The position numbers and the translations under genes are program-made. Under the pieces are notes generated by a model, which was not told where the DNA came from, searched no databases, and saw only the letters and a program-made list of their open reading frames with translations. 64,000 nucleotides of DNA from the NCBI RefSeq assembly GCF_954871325.1, contig NC_088775.1, forward strand, positions 24,157,561 to 24,221,560. The letters are read 5' to 3'. Origin of the DNA: Gordionus sp. m RMFG-2023. Taxonomy: Eukaryota; Nematomorpha; Gordioida; Chordodea; Parachordodidae. This document shows positions 1 through 12,530 of this stretch, in pieces; positions within the stretch are counted from its first letter, which is position 1, and each line of letters begins with the position of its first letter.

Positions 1-214
1 ATTTTGCAATTAATAAGACTGAGCCAATGAAGATCAGGCACAGAAACTGACTGAATACTATTCTTTAGATTCTGGTTTTGTTTAAACTGGTGTCCAATTT
101 TTACCGATATCACTGACCTATTACCGTTTTTTTTCTTATAAGCCAAAATACTATTTTAATCAAAAAAAAATTGTAGAAATATTTTATTATCTCAATATAT
201 AAATTAATAAAAAG

Positions 215-3200
215 GAAACAGATTAAAGAAAATTATGAGGGGAAACTTTCACAAGAAATGAGCGGCAAAACATTCGAGATTTTTAGCCGCTTGATTAAAG
301 CTCTCTCCGGTAACAAAATTACCGTTCCGGGAAATTTTAAAAGGTTTTAATTATTGAGAAAAAAAAATATGTGCATTCTATTTCGATGAAATATTTTTTT
401 AAAAATATAAACTAGCTTACTTAGGTGAAGGCGATATTAAACGCTGAAGAAATTGAGCATTGTGTAGTCATTTTAATATAAAAGGATAGCACTAAATACT
501 AGTTATAAATTATATTGGAATATTCTTTTAAACATAATACATATGTTTATTTCTAATTTAAAAAATTTTAATATAAAATGGTCGAAATATCCAAATTTTT
601 TGAAATGAAATTTTTCAATGCTCTATTTTTAGCTTGCTATCATTTAACATTACGTACTCGAAATCTCTGATATGGCTTTTAGTCTTACTTATATAGCACT
701 AAAAAATAATTTATTCGAAATTTACTTGTAATATATAATTATCTCCATTTAAAATTATCCTTCTTCGCTCTCTCGATATAGCATAATATTTTTTGTGATT
801 AGCACAAACTTTTATATTTCTCAAAATCAAAATAGGACTCTTCCATGGATATAACTACAAAATAATTGATACCAAAATATCTTTAAAATTAATGTACAAG
901 TAATTGTCAATTTTTTAAAATAAATATTATATATTCTCGATATCCATAGTCATAACGGTAGTAGTTCCTGCATAAGCTGTTCTTACAAAGCAGCCGCTGG
1001 TTACCTTTATCCGCTAGAGCGCTGTTTCGTCTTTGTTCACAAGCCCCCTCTCGCTATTAGATTCGACGAAGTTGCTTCAGTCAATTTCGCTAGATCATCG
1101 GGGATGACAACTAAGACATTTGATTTCGAGATCGCCACCAAGTCTGGAACTGACCATGTGTTCAGCAATATTGCTAAGTAATAATTATTAATTTATAAAT
1201 TATGAATAAATACCAATTCGTTCTTTTTTCAATGACAGTTGATGGGTGAGGAGTAAGAATTCCAAGTGAAGCAAAGGTTTGCTGGTTTGTTCCAGGTGAG
1301 GCCAGTTTTTTGCCAATTAAAGCAAGATATTTCTGTGCCTACGGGGTATGATATTTAGATCAGAAGCGATCACATGATTTGGAGCGTTAAAAATAGGCTT
1401 GAAAAAGTTTGGCCAAATTGTAAATATCAGTTACAAGATTGGCGTGGCGATGATTTTACGTGGATCTAATTGATATGCCATTTATTTGAAAATTATAATT
1501 TTATTAATATAAAAACAAAAGGATAGGATTATAAAACATGAATACTATGATTTTATGACATTTTTATAATTAGAAAGCATGTTGTTGGTCTGCAAAACGT
1601 TGGTTTTATTAAATGGCATATCTATATTTTAATTTTTTTTTACAAAAATTTCTGAAATCTAAATTTTATTTACTAATTGTGTATTATCATATATTATCAC
1701 TAAATTTAATATATATTAATAAACAATATTTAAAAAAATGTAATTTTATATTAAACCCTGATTTCTTTGGTCGATCAACCAACTTACCTTGTTATGAGAC
1801 ACATACTTTGGTTCAAAAATATTTTAAATTAAAAAAAAAGATTATTGGCTTGGTTTTAACTACTTGCCTCGGTCTCCCCTATTGCTAGATATTGTATAAT
1901 TACTATTTCGTATATTATAAGGTTATTTTAATTTTTAGTACATTAAGGTCATGAAAGTTGTTATATGTGAGAAAGGAAGTATATTAAAACCCCAAAGCGC
2001 AACAAAATGAAAATAAAATTTAATGTAATTTGACAATATTCCAAAAAATCCAAAATACTTTACCTCCCACAAAAATTTCTTTTTTTTTCAGTTTCATGCC
2101 AATAAATATTTTATATATTTACCGCAAACATAGAACTTTTAAATACGAAAAAAAAATATCCTACCATTATTATTTTTTTCAATAAATATAACATCTAAAA
2201 GTGAAACTTTGCACTATGAAAAATATAATATTTTGCATATACGTTCTGAACGTAACGCAAAAGCTTAACGGGTAGTTGATTGTGGGATGGATCGACTACG
2301 ATCGGGTATTTTGGGAGGCGAGGACCCCGTTTCGGTTTGGCCGGCATGTAAGGGTTTTCTATCGTTTATTTAGGTGTTAAGAGATCATCATGACACATAG
2401 GCAAATTTTGTATGCAATCAGTTATCCTTTTTTATTAGCCAAATTAATGTTTAACAGAACGCAAAATAAATGTTAATAATACCATTAAATGAAAACCAAA
2501 ATAAATATCATTTTTTCAATCGATGGGTAAGGTAAGACAAAAATGTTAGGAAAAAAAATTGAATCCATTATGTTGTTTTTGTTTGTTGCTTATTGAAATT
2601 TTAACTTATTTCTAGTGGTGTTTTTTTTAAAATATATATATAAATTGAAACATAACCTAAAGGATACAAAAATATGTAACGATATAAATAAAAACTTACC
2701 GACGTATTTCTTTTCAAAACCTATTTTGATAAATTTAATTTTATAATTAAAATTTTTTTTTTTATTTTTTCATCTTTTATTTCTCCTTTGTAGATAAAAA
2801 TTTTGTCTTTATATACAACTTTGTACATTATATATTTGAATATAAAAAATTAATCTATTTTTATTTTAACAAGTAAAAAAATAATTTTAACTAAAAATAT
2901 ATTTTTAAGGTAAAACAAGTAAACATGAAAAAAACTTAATATGTTTTACCAATGCTTAGGTATATAAAAAAAATAGATAAATTAAACAATTGCATCTTTA
3001 ATAGTATATTACATCCAATGGTATGTCAGTATGCACGAATTATTATTTATTATATTAAGATGTTGGTACGAAATTTTATAAGCAATTAAATTTAATGCTA
3101 ATACCGGAATATTAGTATTTAACAAAAAAAAATGAGAAATGCCAAAAATATTTAGAAAGTAATTGAAAAAAAAGTTTAGTAAAAAAATACGAAAAAGTTT

Positions 3201-6200
3201 AGAATATAAGAAGATCTAAAAATAATTAAGCAATTTTTTTTATTATATTTTATATTTTTTCCTCGCCTAATTTTATATAATTAAAAATAAAATCCAAATT
3301 TCCTACTTTTATTTATTTTAAAATTTAAAAAAAAGTATGCAGAACGCTAATTTCTTTTCCTAATTTAATATTTTTACACCAAGTCTAAAATCTTTTTAAA
3401 ACATTCTAATTATTTAGAAACTATTGAAAGTTTTAAAATTTTAGTAAAAAAAATCATTATATAATTAATAAGACCAACGTTCTGTGAACCAACCATAAGT
3501 AAGTTCTTTTTTAAAAATAAATCGCAACTCAATTAGATCCGCTCTGTATTGCGGTCACGCTGATAACGTGATACCGTAAATCTCATTACCCGAATCTTAT
3601 ATTTAAGTGGTTGAATTGGTTCACAAAAAATTAACTTTATTATACCTTTTGTAAATTTTATTATAAATGAATAAATTTAAAGATGACTTAGCGTTACGCA
3701 AAAAAAATAACTTCGTTTTTTTTAATTAGAGAAGAGTATTCGAGTCTTTACGATTTCATCAAGACTAAAAATTTGATCGTCCGAAACGTTGGTGGAAAAT
3801 TAGTAATTTATTTTCTTCTTATATACGAAAATGTTTTGAACATAACAACGAATATATATACATAAAAAATTTAATATTTTTTCAAAACTGAAATGGGCAA
3901 TTATTTATTTGGGTAGGGGGTTGGTTAATGTCATTGTGGCCTTTGATTTCGACTGACTTTTATTGGCATTTTGGTTGTAAAGTACATTAATATTTATTAT
4001 ATATATCTTTAACTATCCTCCTTCCAGTCTTCCTCCGACAAAGTTGCTCAAGAGAACGATTTTGACGATGACGATGAACCAGACGATCCTTACTTGAATC
4101 GAGTCAAAGCCGAAGCTGACCAAGAAGGTTTGTCATGCCCCATGGGTTCTATTTTTTTTACAAAATTTAATGAGACTCATATTATCTTCGCTAAGAAATT
4201 AAGGGCAATCGTTATATTTTATTCTGCTATGGCCAGAAAAAGGAACTTTTCACTATTATTACAACTTTATAAATATTTTTCTGGATTATCATTTAAACTC
4301 AATTAACTATCCATAAATAAACTGGGCTCGGGTTCCCAAGCCTAATTTCTAAAAACAATCTTATGTGTTTTATTCTCAACTTGTTTATTCGGGTTCAGAC
4401 GAGTTTGGGTTTGTTTAGTTTACCCATTTTATATTATACTTATTTAAATTCTGTTTTTTAAATATTATTACTTAACTTTTTAAGATGAAGAATCTCAAGA
4501 TGAAGATTTCGCTCCTACTGAGGATAATGAAGATGTGGATGAGGAGTATGTTATTTTTAATGCCATGTTTAGATTATTGAAACTATATAAATTAGAGACC
4601 TGCAGAGTTCAAATATTAGTGCTTACTTGGATCTGGAAAAAAATCATTCTTAAGCCAAGTCCTGGATTTGTTTAGTCCAGTCCAAATTTTTAATTTTGAT
4701 CATATTTTGGCCTGGATTGGAATTTCCAAAATTTCGTTATTTTCGATAATTTATTAAGGAAATGAGTAGTAAATATATATTAAATGCTCCATTATTGTCT
4801 AATTAATTAATTACATATAAATTAAATTCCTTTTTTTATAAGTGACCTGGCCCGGTAATTAAAAAATTAATTTATGATCTCCCCAGATTAAAAATATTTT
4901 TTAGGCCCAACTCAGATTTTAAAATCTTACCATTTTTCGGCACGTTTTTGGCCGGGTATGCAAGGCTCTTATCTCAACATTATTATTTTCTTAACTCAAT
5001 TAATGTCGTCTTGCGGTTGGCATGGCCTGCTTACCTCAGTCAATGTACACGCCAGAGAGCAGTAAATAATAGCCATCTTTTCTCTACACGCAATTATAGT
5101 TTCCTGTTCAGTCTATCTGACCATCATTTAATCATGTTTTTCGGTTTGTTCTAGGTTGGCTACTCTACTTTTACAGGCCATGTCTCTGCACTATCATATG
5201 TTATAGCTGGGAGAACACCTAAATTAAAAATGTTTCCTTTGATTTTGAGTGACATATTTATTGGTTATAATTAAAGATAAAAGATAACTCAGAACTTTTT
5301 TCAACCACATTTAATTATTGTGATGACAAAAAGATTAGGATATACTTTTTGGGTATTCAAGCATAACACCTAGGTAATAAAATGATTCACCACTCAATTA
5401 TATTGGTAATGGTATAAAAATACTACTGGGGCAGTGAATGAAACTTTTGCAGTTAAAGTTTATTACTGATAACAATTTACAAGTCTGACTTTTATGAATT
5501 CATATTCGCATAAACAACACTGAATAAAATTTCCTCCCAAAGTTTTTTGAACAAACTCAACATGGCCAGAAGCATACTGTATTTTCTGTCATTATTTTTC
5601 ATCATTATTTTTCATCATTATTTTTCATCATTATTTTAGTTTTGGAAAAATTGATTTTTATACCCTTTGCTTCTGGTGCGATTAAAACCCATCCATATAA
5701 AATTTTTAGTTTGGTTTGACTTTATTAAGACTAGATCTTCCATGTATAAGATTTCCCATAGCATCCCTTGGTGTATATCTTCACAAAGGGCCCATTGCAC
5801 AAAATCCTTGACACCCTACGAAACGTTTTTCTAAATCAATAAAGAAGTATAACAACTTACCTTTAGCCTGTGTTTTTCCTAGACTTGGCATACCATGAAC
5901 CCACCACTTTTTGTTTTAAATTTTTTAACCCGCTTGCCTCCCCTGCCCACATTTGTAAATTCCCCCCTCCCCCCCCCCCCCCATTTATGTGGAATTGTTT
6001 AAACTGCCCACCCAATGATCAAATGTCTTCCAGTTAATGAATAAATACATCGCTGAACTTCGCCTATATAAAAATAATATCGACATAATAAAAATGCCAT
6101 TTAAACATTTACCGACTATAAAATTTTCTCGAATAACATCAATCACGACAGCTTGATTAATTGCTAGAATAAATTTTGAAATATTATGTGATTATCAGTC

Positions 6201-9200
6201 AATTTTTATTTAAATAAAATCTTATGTTATCATGATATGATTTATGTCCTTAAAATTATTAATAGATTAAATTAACATGAATAATATTCTCAAGATAAAA
6301 AAATTTTTTTCAAAGTTAGAAGTCTACAATAATTTTTTTTTTAGCAAAACCGTATTATATCTTCTTAAAATGATTTTAAAAAAATCTTTTAATCCTACAA
6401 CATATATTCATTATTTTACTTAAAATTAAAATATTGTTCTCTTTCATCTTTTTATTCTTAATTTATATATAAATTTATTCGTTTTTTCCCTATAATATTT
6501 GAATATTTTTTCTCCCACTCATGGCAAGGTACGATAGTAACGCTCAATCATCCTCGGCCGAATCCGTCACCTCGCATGTATCCGATTCTCGGTCCAAGTC
6601 AAAGACCCCCAATAAGGATAAAAAAACTCATAAAAAGAGTTCTATCCCCGATTCTCATAAAAAGATCAAAACGATGGAACGAACCGTCAATGATAATGTT
6701 CTAGAAGATAGCGACGAAGAAAAAGACGTTAAGGTTGAGCTGCCTAAGGCAACACCAAACCCTACCAAAAAGGACTCTACCAAAAAGTCTTCTACCAGCG
6801 GAGGTGCTGCATCTTCTAAGGTTTTATTCAGTTTGAAATTTATGGGCCTTGAAAATTCTTATATTAAATAAAAAAAAATCCTGGAATTTAACGTTTAATT
6901 TGTTTTCCCCTAGGAACGTTATGTTTCTAAGCTGTTATTTAAAGTTAATTTCTTAGTTCATTATATCCTTTATCAATAAGGACATTATAATATTGTTTAA
7001 GAATATCATGTATGTGCGTTGGGAATGGGGAGAGGGAAAAATTTTACTATTTTTATAAAAATAATATATACTATGTTTTTTTATAAGGTTCGTTTTTTAA
7101 ATTTAAAAGATTTTGCCACTCCCTGTAATGTTTTTTAGAGATGCACGGATAGCATCTTTTTTATTGGCACTAATACTTAATGAAGTGTTTAATGTTTACT
7201 ATAAAAATACCTAAACATTTTTTTCTACTTTTTTTGGGATGGATTTTATTTTATCTCTAAATATAAATCTGGTTATACATGTTTTTCTCGATTGCTCGAA
7301 ATATTTTTTTCAGATAAAGATTTTATTTAAACGCTTGGTTAAATGAATTAAAACAATGTATTTTTTATGTATATTTAATCGCATTCGAATATTAGATAGA
7401 TGTATTATAAAGTGATTGTCTACGGGTTATGTTAAATATCGGAAAATTTGAGAAGGTGTATAACAAGATTATAGAATTATAGATCTGCAGTCACTTCATA
7501 CTTATATCCCCAAAACGCATTTTATCATTTGGTGAACATACTATTTTTTACCCAACGATTTATGGTTTTAAATGAAAAATCAAACTTAATATGAAATTAA
7601 TGAAATTCGTTTAACATTATTGAATTATTAGTAAATTTTTTTCTCTTCAAATATGCTTGAATATTTATATTTTAAAATATATGTTTTTTTTTAGAATTTT
7701 ATAATTAATTTATAAATATACTATAATATACGTATTAGAAGAATAAAGAAAAAACAACTTCCAAGAAAAAGAAGACTAACAAGGATAAAGATCCTGATCT
7801 ACCCAAAAGGCCTTTGTCCACCTATTTCATGTGGCTACAAGAAAATCGCGAAAGGCTAAAGCGGGAGAACCCTAAAGCGTCGATCATTGAAATAACTAAA
7901 ATTGGCGGAGAAGCGTGGAGAAATATAACGGATAAATCGGTTTATTTATATATTCATATTTTTAGGCAACAACTTTATTTTTTTACTCCTGATTTATTAA
8001 ATACAGAGATGTACATTTATCAGCCGATTCTTTTATTCTTAACTGATACAATTCGATACGAAATAACGATTTACCCTTAGAAATTTTTTTTTAAATTGAC
8101 CTTATCACTAATTTAAAAATATTGATTTACGAATTTATAAAAAGATTAAAAAAGAAAGAACGCGTTAGAAGTGTAAAACAATAGGCTGCAACTGCCTATA
8201 CCTTAAAATAATAAAAATTTCTTTGGATCTCATTCTATTTGAACATAATTTTGTGGGACTTATTCAAGTTTGGCATAGCCTCAGATATAAATTATGGGAT
8301 TAATATAATATATTTTTTATAATTTTATTTTTTATTGAATTATATTATTTTTAAAAATATGAGATATGGAGACATTTTTAAAAATAATAGAGCATCAATA
8401 TTACATATCGTTATCGGAATGGCGCGATATTGGACGGCTGATATTTTTTATAATTTAATAAATTTAATTTTTATTTTATACACATTTTTGAACTAACTTT
8501 GCCTTTCTCGTAAAATCTTTATAACTCCCATAAAGAAAGTTGAAGAAATGCATCATTATTTTTTTGCATTTTTTTTGACGATGAAGTAAAGTATATTAAT
8601 AAACTAATAAGAAAAAAAAATACCCAATTTTGTGTAATTATATTTATCTATTTTCTTTTATTAAGAAAGACTTATATGAAATAAAAATCGAAAAAATAAA
8701 AATATTTAACTATATTTATTATTCTTTAATAATAAAATAAGACATTATTTACTTTATATCATATAAATACAAATCTTTTCCTACAAATTTACAGAATTAG
8801 AGATATTTTTATAAACGTTCTAAGGATGTGCCCTTTGTTCGACTTATCATTAAACATTCGTCGACTTAAAACAAACCAAAACAGGGTGTTCTAGTTCAAA
8901 AGCTGTTTAACATTAAGTATTAAAAACAAGTCGAATTAGGACACAGCCTAGCACCTTCTTCGTGATTTTGAGAACGGAGATTGGTGAATATTCTTATTAA
9001 AACGCTTTTTAATAAATTTTATTTTAAATTTCTAATAATTGCATAATTTAAAAAAATATATATTTAAAATGACAATGAGTAAATATTGGTATTGGTACTG
9101 TTTGCGATATATATCAGATCTATGAAAAAATTGTGTATCGGTGCAGCCCTATAAAAAGAATTAGTTTCTAAGAACCAGAACTGTAGGATCCACGCCTAAT

Positions 9201-9884
9201 GTAAGTATCAAGAACCAATTCAGAATCCTTTTTTAATTCAGGTTCCGAACTAACTTATTCATGTTACACGCATCAGTGGTGTATCAAACATCTTCACAAA
9301 CGGTGGGGGGGGGGGGGTAATTTTACAAATTAAGAGTCCTTATTTTTGCGTTTGCCATATACATATTTCCCTTTTTATTTTTCACACTCAGAGATGGGAA
9401 AAATTGTCGCTGAAAGCAAAGGACGAATATATTATAGCCATGAAAAATTATCAAGCAAAAAAAGCTAACTTGTCATCTAAGTACAAATAAAAGAACAAGC
9501 TTAGGTTACGTCCTAGCTCTTCTTAATTTTGAATTCTATTAGAAAAGCATTCCTAAACACCATTTTTTTAATATACGATTTTAATAAAGTGATGATGATA
9601 TCTTTAAAATACGCATAAAGGCGTACTTAATTCTTATTTTCTTTTAAAATCTAAAAATCACTATATAACAACTTCAGAATTGTTTTTAAAATAAAAAAGA
9701 CGAGCTAGAACGCAGCCTGCACTTTTTTTAAAAAAAATGTTTAATGCAAAAATTATAAAATAATGTTTTTTATTTTAATTTCTCGTTTTTTTACAGGACA
9801 ACCGATAACGTACAAACAAAATCTAAATCGAAAAGTGACGATGATGGCGACAAGAGCAGTGATTTATCATCTTTAGATGATTGA
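215..9884 (+). CDS. SSRP1: FACT complex subunit SSRP1, 3' part, spliced (5' end outside window)
   Basis: SSRP1 pairs with SPT16 in FACT, which moves H2A-H2B during transcription and replication in the nucleus. Exons: 215-343, 950-1177, 3730-3802, 4028-4127, 4485-4545, 6529-6820, 7739-7939, 9392-9480, 9797-9884 (TGA). All internal introns are GT-AG and every phase matches, giving about 419 aa. In order: middle PH-like domain (YEGKLSQEMSG, KITVPGNF, SCSYKAAAGYLYPLER, HKPPLAIRFDEV, TKTFDFEIATKSGT, EEYSSLYDFIKTKNL), acidic linker (DFDDDDEPDDPYL, VDEEYDSNAQSSS), a Lys/Ser-rich basic stretch, then an HMG box (LPKRPLSTYFMWLQ to KAKDEYIIAMKNY) split by the 1,452-nt intron 7940-9391, and a short acidic Ser/Asp tail. 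Family order and residues match animal SSRP1. Bases 3-47 weakly resemble the preceding exon but show no GT donor. Introns carry MITEs. I am very sure of the identity; the first exon's start is inferred. Confidence 0.96.
344..949 (+). other. SSRP1 intron, no other feature seen
   Basis: AT-rich intron with no repeat or open frame I can support. The next intron (1178-3729) is likewise AT-rich; it contains a chance 91-codon open frame around 1.6-1.9 kb of low-complexity Leu/Tyr/Phe composition and no splice support. Confidence 0.7.
4593..4971. mobile_element. Short hAT-type MITE in an SSRP1 intron
   Basis: The left end reads TAGAGACCTGCAG and the right end, reverse-complemented, TAAGAGCCTTGC, followed inward by GGCC-rich subterminal sequence. 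Both match the CAGAGACCTGCAG family seen at 11.6, 27.2, 29.7, 34.0 and 48.5 kb. It lies inside the SSRP1 intron 4546-6528. No clean TSD is visible, so the copy is probably old. It has no coding capacity. Confidence 0.6.
5591..5636. repeat. Tandem repeat, 13-bp unit
   Basis: About three and a half copies of a unit reading TTTTTCATCATTA, inside the SSRP1 intron. A C-rich homopolymer tract follows in the same intron near 5966-5982. Both are simple-sequence features. Confidence 0.75.
8823..8949. mobile_element. MITE with AGGNTGTG ends in an SSRP1 intron
   Basis: A 127-bp element with inverted ends AGGATGTGCCCTTTGTTCGA and, on the other strand, AGGCTGTGTCCTAATTCGAC. It sits in SSRP1 intron 7940-9391. 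The ends resemble those of the 9503-9718 element, so both may belong to one family. Superfamily is not determined. Confidence 0.6.
9503..9718. mobile_element. MITE filling most of the last SSRP1 intron
   Basis: Inverted ends AGGTTACGTCCTAGCTC and, reverse strand, AGGCTGCGTTCTAGCTC enclose 216 bp of AT-rich sequence without coding capacity. It occupies about two thirds of the 316-nt intron 9481-9796. The terminal AGG and CGTYCTA core recall the element at 8823-8949. Confidence 0.65.
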
Positions 9885-10019
9885 CATTTCTGACATTTTG
9901 GGTTTAGTTTTTACGGTTAAATTAAGAAATGAGAGTTCTTTCATTAATTTATTCAGTGTTTAATTTTTTTTTAAAGTAGTCAGTGCCTAGCTATTGAGAA
10001 CCATCATATATTGCTATAA

Positions 10020-10160
10020 CCTTTTCCTTTGTTTGATGCCCGATGGAACCAATATTTTTCCGAATCCAACCTCTTCGATGAAGTTAGGGATCTGGGGGTT
10101 ACCCACTTAACAAAATATACAAAGTTAAAATATTCTAAAATTTATTCTGGCTTGGATCTT
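10020..10160 (+). other. Unidentified 47-codon open stretch downstream of SSRP1
   Basis: A stop-to-stop frame with higher GC than its surroundings. It reads FDARWNQYFSESNLFDEV and onwards and has no start codon. The opposite strand is also fairly open here, reading EKYWFHRASNKGKG. Either it is a fragment of a decayed mobile element or an exon without recognisable splice sites. I do not recognise the protein. Confidence 0.2.
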
Positions 10161-10163
10161 TGA

Positions 10164-11561
10164 AAAGGAAATTAGGATTGGTCGGACAAAATTTATTGCT
10201 TAGAATAAGTCCAATAATGCAGGCTTTAAGTCTTGTTGATATCATGCATAGCATATTAGACAGTTTAATTTTTTTCTCTAAACCATTCCGGGGCACTGCT
10301 GAGTTTGATGGCCTTGTTTATGTCCTGGGATCGTGCCAACTGATTAAACAACTGATCATATAAAGAGCCAGAATAAAGTCAGAGAACTAATTGTAAATTA
10401 TTTCTACACGATAGGCTAGAATTATTTAAGGAGATTAAGATAAACTCTACAATCAGTAGTTAACATAAAAGAGATATAATTACTTTCACACCCAGTGGCA
10501 AGGAATTGTGTGTAACACAAAATAAGAGAGAGGTTAAATCGACCAACCGAACGCCCCTTACCAGAAATAGGATATACATCTATAATTTTTATAATAAACT
10601 GAAAACAAATTGCAAATAAATGACCTTGATCCATATTAATTATCCTAAATTTTTTTAAAAATATCTACGATATATTAACACATGATGTCACCACCAGGGT
10701 TGTCACGTAAAAATTATTTGATTGTTTTAAATTTTCGTAAAAAATTTTGGTGGGAGCTTCGCTACAAACCCCTTTTTTCCGACCTCCAGCCGGTTTATAA
10801 TCATAGGCTAAAAAAATACTAATTAATTTTCTAAAATTTTTAAAATAAAAATGGGATTTTTCGTATAAAAGTTATTAATGTGATTCTTTTATCATTTTTA
10901 AAATTGATATAAATTAGCTAATATGGTATGGCCCCGTCATTTATTGGTTATCAGATAAAATATAACTAATTTAAGGACAGGGTATTCAATATAAAGAGAC
11001 AATTAAATTCCTTGACTTCTAAATTTCTTTTTTGGGCATAATTAGTGATACGAAATTGCTTCGAAATTAAGTCCTTTTCAGATTCCCGAGATTCTAGCGG
11101 GGAAATAAGAATAAATAGAAAGTTAAACACCCAAATATTATATATATAATGCAATCAATATAAACAATATAAGTCTAAATTGAAATAATATATATTATTA
11201 AGAGTAATATAAGATAAAAGGATTTAAAAATCCTCCCCAGAATCAGAAGTACATTCACTAGAATATATATATATATATATACCTCTATTAATTATTCCCA
11301 TTTTATTGGATTCTGCAAAAATTTTATGATGTAGATGTTATAATGAATTGAAACCAATTTTTTCACTCTTTCAAGATGTAGTCGATTTCTTATCTTTGAT
11401 TTGTGTTTTTTTTTAAAGCAGACCATAATCTTTCTAACCAGATATTATTCCACTAGGAAAAAGTTATTTAAAATTTGGCTGAAGATTAAAAAAAAAGGTA
11501 AAAAAAACTGCAAGAAAAATAATTGCCTTATATTTGTAAAAACTAAACGGGGAATTCTCAG
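10164..11561. other. Intergenic, no supported gene
   Basis: AT-rich DNA. A few open frames of 60-70 codons occur on both strands without family resemblance or splice context. Around 10690-10810 is a GC-richer stretch with GGGAGCTTCG and GACCTCCAGCCGG, similar to the subterminal parts of hAT-like elements elsewhere in the window. There is a short (AT)n run near 11264-11281. Confidence 0.5.
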
Positions 11562-11975
11562 TAGTGATCTGCATCGGGCTTAATTTTTCAAGCCCGGCCC
11601 GAAATTTTTTTAAAAAAGTATTGCTGGCCCGGCCCAAACCCGAAATTTTTTTAAAAAGTTTTGCCGGCCCTCCCCGAACCCGAAATATATTTTAAAAAAT
11701 TTACCGGCCAGGCCCGAATTTATTTAAATATAGAAATTAATTTTTATAATTACTTAAAATAAAAGACATATGTTATATAGCGTTTAGTTTCAATAAATTA
11801 AATAAAAATTTTTATTTTACATAAAAAATTCAATATAAAATTGATAAATTTAGATATATTTAATAAAATTTCCAAGGTCCGACTCGACCCGGCCCGTATT
11901 ATTTTTAAAAATATTAGGCCCGGCCCGAACCCGATTATTTTAAATAGAATTAGGCCCGAGCCTTGCAGATCTCTA
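11562..11975. mobile_element. hAT MITE with exact 8-bp TSD (ATTCTCAG)
   Basis: Ends TAGTGATCTGCATCGGGC and, reverse strand, TAGAGATCTGCAAGGC enclose 414 bp with GGCCCGGCCCGAA-type subterminal repeats. It is flanked on both sides by ATTCTCAG (11554-11561 and 11976-11983). The 8-bp duplication is typical of hAT elements. It shares its ends with the transposase-bearing copy at 33981-35685, so it is a non-autonomous relative. An open frame of about 120 codons on the minus strand across its right half is a by-product of the repeats. Confidence 0.88.
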
Positions 11976-12298
11976 ATTCTCAGGGAAAATAGATAATTTT
12001 TCGATGGAAATTTTGGGGTATTTACCTTATGCTTACATCGCTTTTTTAGAATGGGCAAGTTTTTGGTGGTATATTTTGGATATATGGTAGGTGATTGGAG
12101 TGTGTTAAATTTCGACTTTTTTATAATTGTGGTACTAGTCAATATGATAGACCTGACAACCATGGACCACGACGAATAAATCTATAATATTAATGAATAA
12201 CCAAATTATACAGTATTATATGGTCGGCTGAGTATTATAATAAATATTCTATATCCACCTTTTACAAAATATTTTTTTAATAAATGAATTCTGCAGTG

Positions 12299-12530
12299 GA
12301 GATCTGGGTAAAGCGATTAACGGAATAACAATGTTAAAGCAAATAACTTCGTAACCTTTGAGCATAAAGACTTTAAATTTGGTATGAATATCTATTTTTA
12401 TATCTAATTTCTTACCCATGTTCATCTTTTGAACTTTTCCGGTTTGACATATTTCGCCAAAAACCCTTTTTTTACCCAAAAATGATAAAATTCACCCTCT
12501 AGTTTTTTTGCTTTTAGCATAATATATCAT
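12299..12530. repeat. Interspersed repeat, uninterrupted copy
   Basis: This stretch (GGTAAAGCGATTAACG at one end, CACCCTCTAG at the other) matches 23412-23521 joined to 26002-26090. There the same sequence is split by a 2,480-bp hAT insertion. It therefore acts as a paralogous empty site. No coding content or clean terminal repeats are seen. Confidence 0.6.

Noticed and set aside
1613-1888. 91-codon open frame in an SSRP1 intron
   Set aside because: It is low-complexity Leu/Tyr/Phe/Lys translation of AT-rich sequence with no homology and no upstream promoter or splice context.
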